Shown: positions 60,423 through 64,000 of the stretch, piece by piece
How the letters are laid out: every line of letters starts with the position of its first letter
Numbering within the stretch: the stretch's first letter is position 1
Source: Mesodorylaimus sp. YZB2_4
Taxonomy: Eukaryota; Nematoda; Enoplea; Dorylaimida; Dorylaimidae
Direction of reading: 5' to 3'
Assembly: GCA_030248295.1 (NCBI GenBank)
Contig: JASANH010000652.1
Location: 62,001 to 126,000 of the forward strand
DNA length: 64,000 nt
The notes under the pieces: model-generated
Told to the model about the DNA's origin: nothing
Seen by the model: the letters and a program-made list of their open reading frames with translations, nothing else
Databases searched by the model: none
Made by a program: the position numbers and the translations under genes

Positions 60423-61215
60423 GGTGGGATTCGAACCCTCTGCCGCGAATGGGCCAGAGTGTGTGCCAATTTCCGCTGGTGGGGTGTGGTGTGGTGTCGC
60501 TGCCAGTTCAGACTGGAGAGCAAGGGACCACTGAAATCCAAAATGTGCTATGCACAGGTGGGATTCGAACCTTCTCGCAAGTGCCGTCGTGGTGGGGGTA
60601 CCTGCGGTACATACTTGAGAGGTCTGTTGCGTTAAGGCCGCAGATATATTTGCTCAGGCGGGATTCGAACCCTCTGCGGCGAATGGGCCAGGTGTGTGCC
60701 TAGTGTCGCGGTGGGGAGGGGGTACCTACATGCTCGGGGTCTGTTGTGGTGAGGCAACAAACGTGGTTTGCCCAGGTGGGATTCGAACCTTCTCCCGCGA
60801 GCGAATGCAATCATCATAATATTTTACCCAGTACCCAAGCACGGACACGCAATCGAGGGAAACAATAAAAAGGGGGGCCGAGTGCCGCAGTGGGGCGTGT
60901 GGTGTTGTGCACGCGTTTCCACATGCCGTTCAAGACCGTGGAGCATGAGATTACTAGAAATCAAAATGCCTAGGTGGGATTCGAACCCTCCGCCGCGAAT
61001 GAGCAGGTGTGTGCTAAGTGCCGGGATGGGGATACCTAAGTGCTTGGGGGTCTGCTGGGTCACAAACATGTTTCGCCCTGGCGGGATTCGAGCTCTCTGC
61101 CGCAACGCCAACCAGTGAGGTACAAAGTCTTGGGTACCTAGCTAGTGTGCTGGGTGAGCTACTGTTGAGCGGTCACCGTCAGGAGGGAGAGAATGCCGTC
61201 CGTAAGTGCCGCAGG
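60423..61215 (-). repeat. Cluster of six tRNA T-arm-like modules (antisense)
   Basis: GGATTCGAACC, the complement of box B, occurs at 60427, 60561, 60661, 60779 and 60977, with a decayed sixth copy at 61084 (GGATTCGAGCT). Each is preceded by AGGTG or AGGCG and most are followed by CTCTGCCGCGAATG-like sequence. Between them recur GTGTGTGCC, GGGTACCTA, TGCT-GGGGTCTG and CAACAAACGTG/CACAAACATG blocks. No matching box A is seen on the minus strand next to them. Confidence 0.8.
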
Positions 61216-62757
61216 GGGTAGCTAGTGTAGGGAAGGTCAAGTGCGGGCTCGTCACGTGGCGCCGAGCAGTCTCCCATTGCCAGCCACTGTGTGTTTAGAC
61301 TGTTTAGAAATGGCATATTTGAACTTCTGAGTGTTGAGTGTGGGCGAGGAGAGAATGTAAGCAGTTATCTTTGCAGGCTCATCTCGGTTCGGTGCGTTGA
61401 TATTGTGTCGAAGTGTCGATCAGGTCGTATCGAATCGGTTGTCGGGCGTGTGGAATCGTAGTTCGAGGAGACAACAGGTAAACTTGTCTAAAAAAGAGGC
61501 AAAGAAGTGATTGAGGCTGGGCATTGTCTTATGGTGTCTAGACTGTGGGAGGGTCAATTATGGTCTGCAATATGGCCTGGCGAGTACTGTAGACGAGAGA
61601 AGGGTTTTTGCAGGGTCGGCTTTCCGTTTTGGTCGTTGTGTGATGGACGATCGTGTTGAGGCGGGTGCGTAAGGATAGGTAGTTTCTGGGAAAAAGGGTT
61701 GTATGCGGAATGGGCAGTTTTTGTGTTGTTTTGTAACCTATGGAGCAGATGACGGTTGATTGGTGTGGGCGATGCTAGATTACAGGCTCGGCACTGGCTT
61801 ATAAGAAATGCTGTCGGTGCTCATTCGGTTAGCGGCTAACAAATTAGGCGCATAGGCCGAGGTAATTTTTGCGAAACGCCGAGTGCCGCCTCATCATCCG
61901 AGAGCTAGGGCTAGGGTTTTTTCTTATTCTCAATTCGTTTGTGTAGTTTTTTGAGGGAAGAACGATCGGAGGAGAGGAGATCGTAAATCGAGGCCAGGTA
62001 GACAGGTAGGCGGTTCGAGTGCACCAACGAATCTGGCCCGTTCTCGCGCCTCGAACATAAATAAGGGGCAGAGTCAGTTGTGCGAGGCAGTGAGGCGAGG
62101 AACGAGGCTTCTACTGTAGACGGCCATTCGAGAGGTGGCGACCCTTTGGGAGACACTTTTTGAACGAGCAAAAGCGTGTTTGGAGGAGCGGTGAGATAAA
62201 AACGATGTGCTATTTGTAATTACAAGTTGATAAATAGGCGTGAAATGGATTTGCCATCGGAAAATGATGGGTGTTTTTGGCTCTGCCTTCCCCATCCCTT
62301 CTGTGTTGTGAGCGAAAAAATGCGAATATGTCCACGTGAAATTTCGTTACGAACGTACTTTGGCCAGTTCTTTAGGAAATTTTGAAAAATGACGAAAAAC
62401 GTCTGCTTTTCGAGGAGAGAAAGAGTTTTCTAGTCTGGATGTGTTCAGTGACGGTGCCAGGTACGTTCGCTCAGGGTCTGGGCACGCGAGGCGGTTGCGT
62501 CAGCATCGAGGCAGATGCGATCGAGGAATGGGATCGTGTATCATTTTATGTAGGCCATGTTTTAAAAATGAAAATCAGCTTATAAAAAAGTCAAGCTATC
62601 GAGAAACCAGTTTTCGCCAGGTGCTGCGAATTTGACAAGTTGAACATTTGGGTTTCGGAATTTTTGAATTTTTACGAATGAATGGTCAAAGTAGGATGGC
62701 GAAGTGCAGTGGAGGTTCGGGTCTGATGGCATTTTTCCCCCAACGAAGAAACTCATA
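61216..62757. other. Gene-poor stretch, no feature seen
   Basis: Short frames without domains or splice context. Confidence 0.35.
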
Positions 62758-62889
62758 TCTGAAACTATATTTTACGCACTGGTGCAAGAATGTGGCACTT
62801 GCGGTGACAGGCGACGTTTTCTCGCCCCGATCGCGTAAAATGTAGTTTCAGACTTTCTTTGTCTGCAAATCTGAAACTATCTTTTACGC
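62758..62889. repeat. Inverted plus direct 20-bp repeat trio
   Basis: TCTGAAACTATATTTTACGC at 62758-62777, its near-perfect reverse complement at 62833-62852, and a further direct copy TCTGAAACTATCTTTTACGC at 62870-62889. The first two can form a stem with a loop of about 55 nt. Confidence 0.85.
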
Positions 62890-64000
62890 GGTGCATAAAA
62901 GTAGCGCGTCCGTTCTGGTTTTGTGCAGGATAGACTCGTTGATGAACATGAAATGAAATAATCGTGTTGTTGACATAGAATGTGAAAAATTTGAAACCGG
63001 AAGTGACACATGATTGCGAGCTTGGTAAAAGTTAGTTGAAGGTAATGGATTCTTGGATTTTTCTCGTGGAAATATTCGTATTTTTCCTTTCTTCGTGTCT
63101 ACAGTAGATTGAGAGCGAGGCGCGCTGGTCCGTTCATTTTGATTCGTTGGTTTTTGTGCGTGCGATGTCGCTGGCCCAGTTTTCTCCGCCTCACTTGGTG
63201 ACTGGCGGGCGAAGGAGGAGGGAGGCCATGCCTAGTTTTTCGTCTCAACCTGGTTGCCATAGTTTTGGGCTTTGAAGAAATTCAAGTTTTGGGCAAAGGC
63301 GGCTGGCCCAGGCTGCCGTCGAGACGACATCTGCTCAGGCAACGTCAAGTTTTCGAAAAGGGGAATAGAGATGACGATAATCGGGGGCTCGGGCAACTGG
63401 TCCTGCTCGCTTCGACAAGATTAGTTCAGATACTGTGGACTTTTTTGGTGATTCAATGTGGGACAACCAGTGTCTCTTCTAAGTTGCAAGGTAATGGTCG
63501 AGGGGCATTGGACTTACTAAGCTTAGAATTCCCCAGATTCCTCGATCCACCACAGTCCAGATGGATCCAGTTGGATTCCCGGCTGGATGCGTAAAATCCA
63601 TCAGAATTCGAATTCGAACTCCTTGGCGCCAGGGGTTGGAGGTTTTCACATTCTTCTAGATGGAGAGACAGAAACATTAGTTTTTGTGCTTGAAAATGAG
63701 TGTGACATAAGTTTGAGATGAGGAAATGACCCAATGTCAGCGGGAGTCGTGCTGTCTATCCTTTAATGGGTATAAATTTTTGAGTATTTCCGAGTTTTTG
63801 TTTTCGAATATCTTGTTTCAAAATAGAATAGTTCTGGCGAGATGTTTCGCCTAACTGCACCTTTGGTAGACGAAAGAGGTGCGGTTGAGAAAATAGGCTG
63901 GTTTTCGTTGCATACCTGAAAAACCTGGGCCGAGGTCCTTGTTTGTGCCGAAGCGGTTACAGTATGACAGGGGCCCGGCGAATGACAAAGTATTTTGGGG
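62890..64000. other. Gene-poor end of the window, no feature seen
   Basis: Open frames at 63265-63734 on both strands have no recognised domain. Confidence 0.35.

Noticed and set aside
60423-60990. Series of tRNA genes
   Set aside because: Only the T-arm half recurs; no box A or full cloverleaf can be drawn.

Overview
The window is eukaryotic, from a compact-intron invertebrate animal. The genes carry many short introns, mostly about 45-70 nt. The proteins are animal families: an INF2-type formin, an ACF1/BAZ1A chromatin-remodelling subunit, an SLCO/OATP transporter with a Kazal-like loop, a matrix metalloproteinase, an actin and a 7TM receptor. Intron style would fit a small ecdysozoan such as a tardigrade or enoplean nematode, but the sequence alone does not fix the phylum. 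All exon models were built by hand from GT/GC..AG sites, reading frame and family alignment, and every multi-exon CDS closes in frame.

Layout. 0-0.7 kb: a microsatellite and a broken Tc1/mariner-type transposase on the minus strand. 1.5-3.0 kb: a RING/coiled-coil gene (+), copy A. 3-7 kb: no gene seen, but repeats and tRNA-derived SINEs with target-site duplications. 7.2-13.2 kb: three small secreted-protein genes (+), Cys-rich 296 aa, Tyr/Trp-rich 78 aa and Cys-rich 111 aa. 13.6-21.6 kb: a 17-exon INF2-like formin (-). 23.1-29.8 kb: a 16-exon ACF1/BAZ1A gene (+), divergent from the formin. 30.6-32.4 kb: RING/coiled-coil copy B (-), so the two RING paralogues lie in inverted orientation on either side of the formin/ACF1 block. 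34.5-37.5 kb: OATP (+). 38.6-39.7 kb: intronless GPCR (-). 41.7-42.9 kb: a one-pass membrane protein with repeats carried on small phase-0 exons (-). 43.6-45.7 kb: a divergent actin (+). 47.5-50.3 kb: a secreted matrix metalloproteinase (+). From 50.3 kb to the end I recognise no gene. That stretch is G+T-rich on the + strand and holds a long hairpin, an inverted/direct repeat trio and a cluster of six antisense tRNA T-arm-like modules.

The genes are not an operon and do not form one pathway. The most unusual features are the inverted pair of intact RING genes, a raised share of GC-AG introns (four of about 77 modelled, one at the same place in both RING paralogues), the symmetric-exon repeat protein, the actin with a 57-residue N-terminal extension, the altered cysteine switch of the metalloproteinase, and the SINE families with a shared core and clear target-site duplications.
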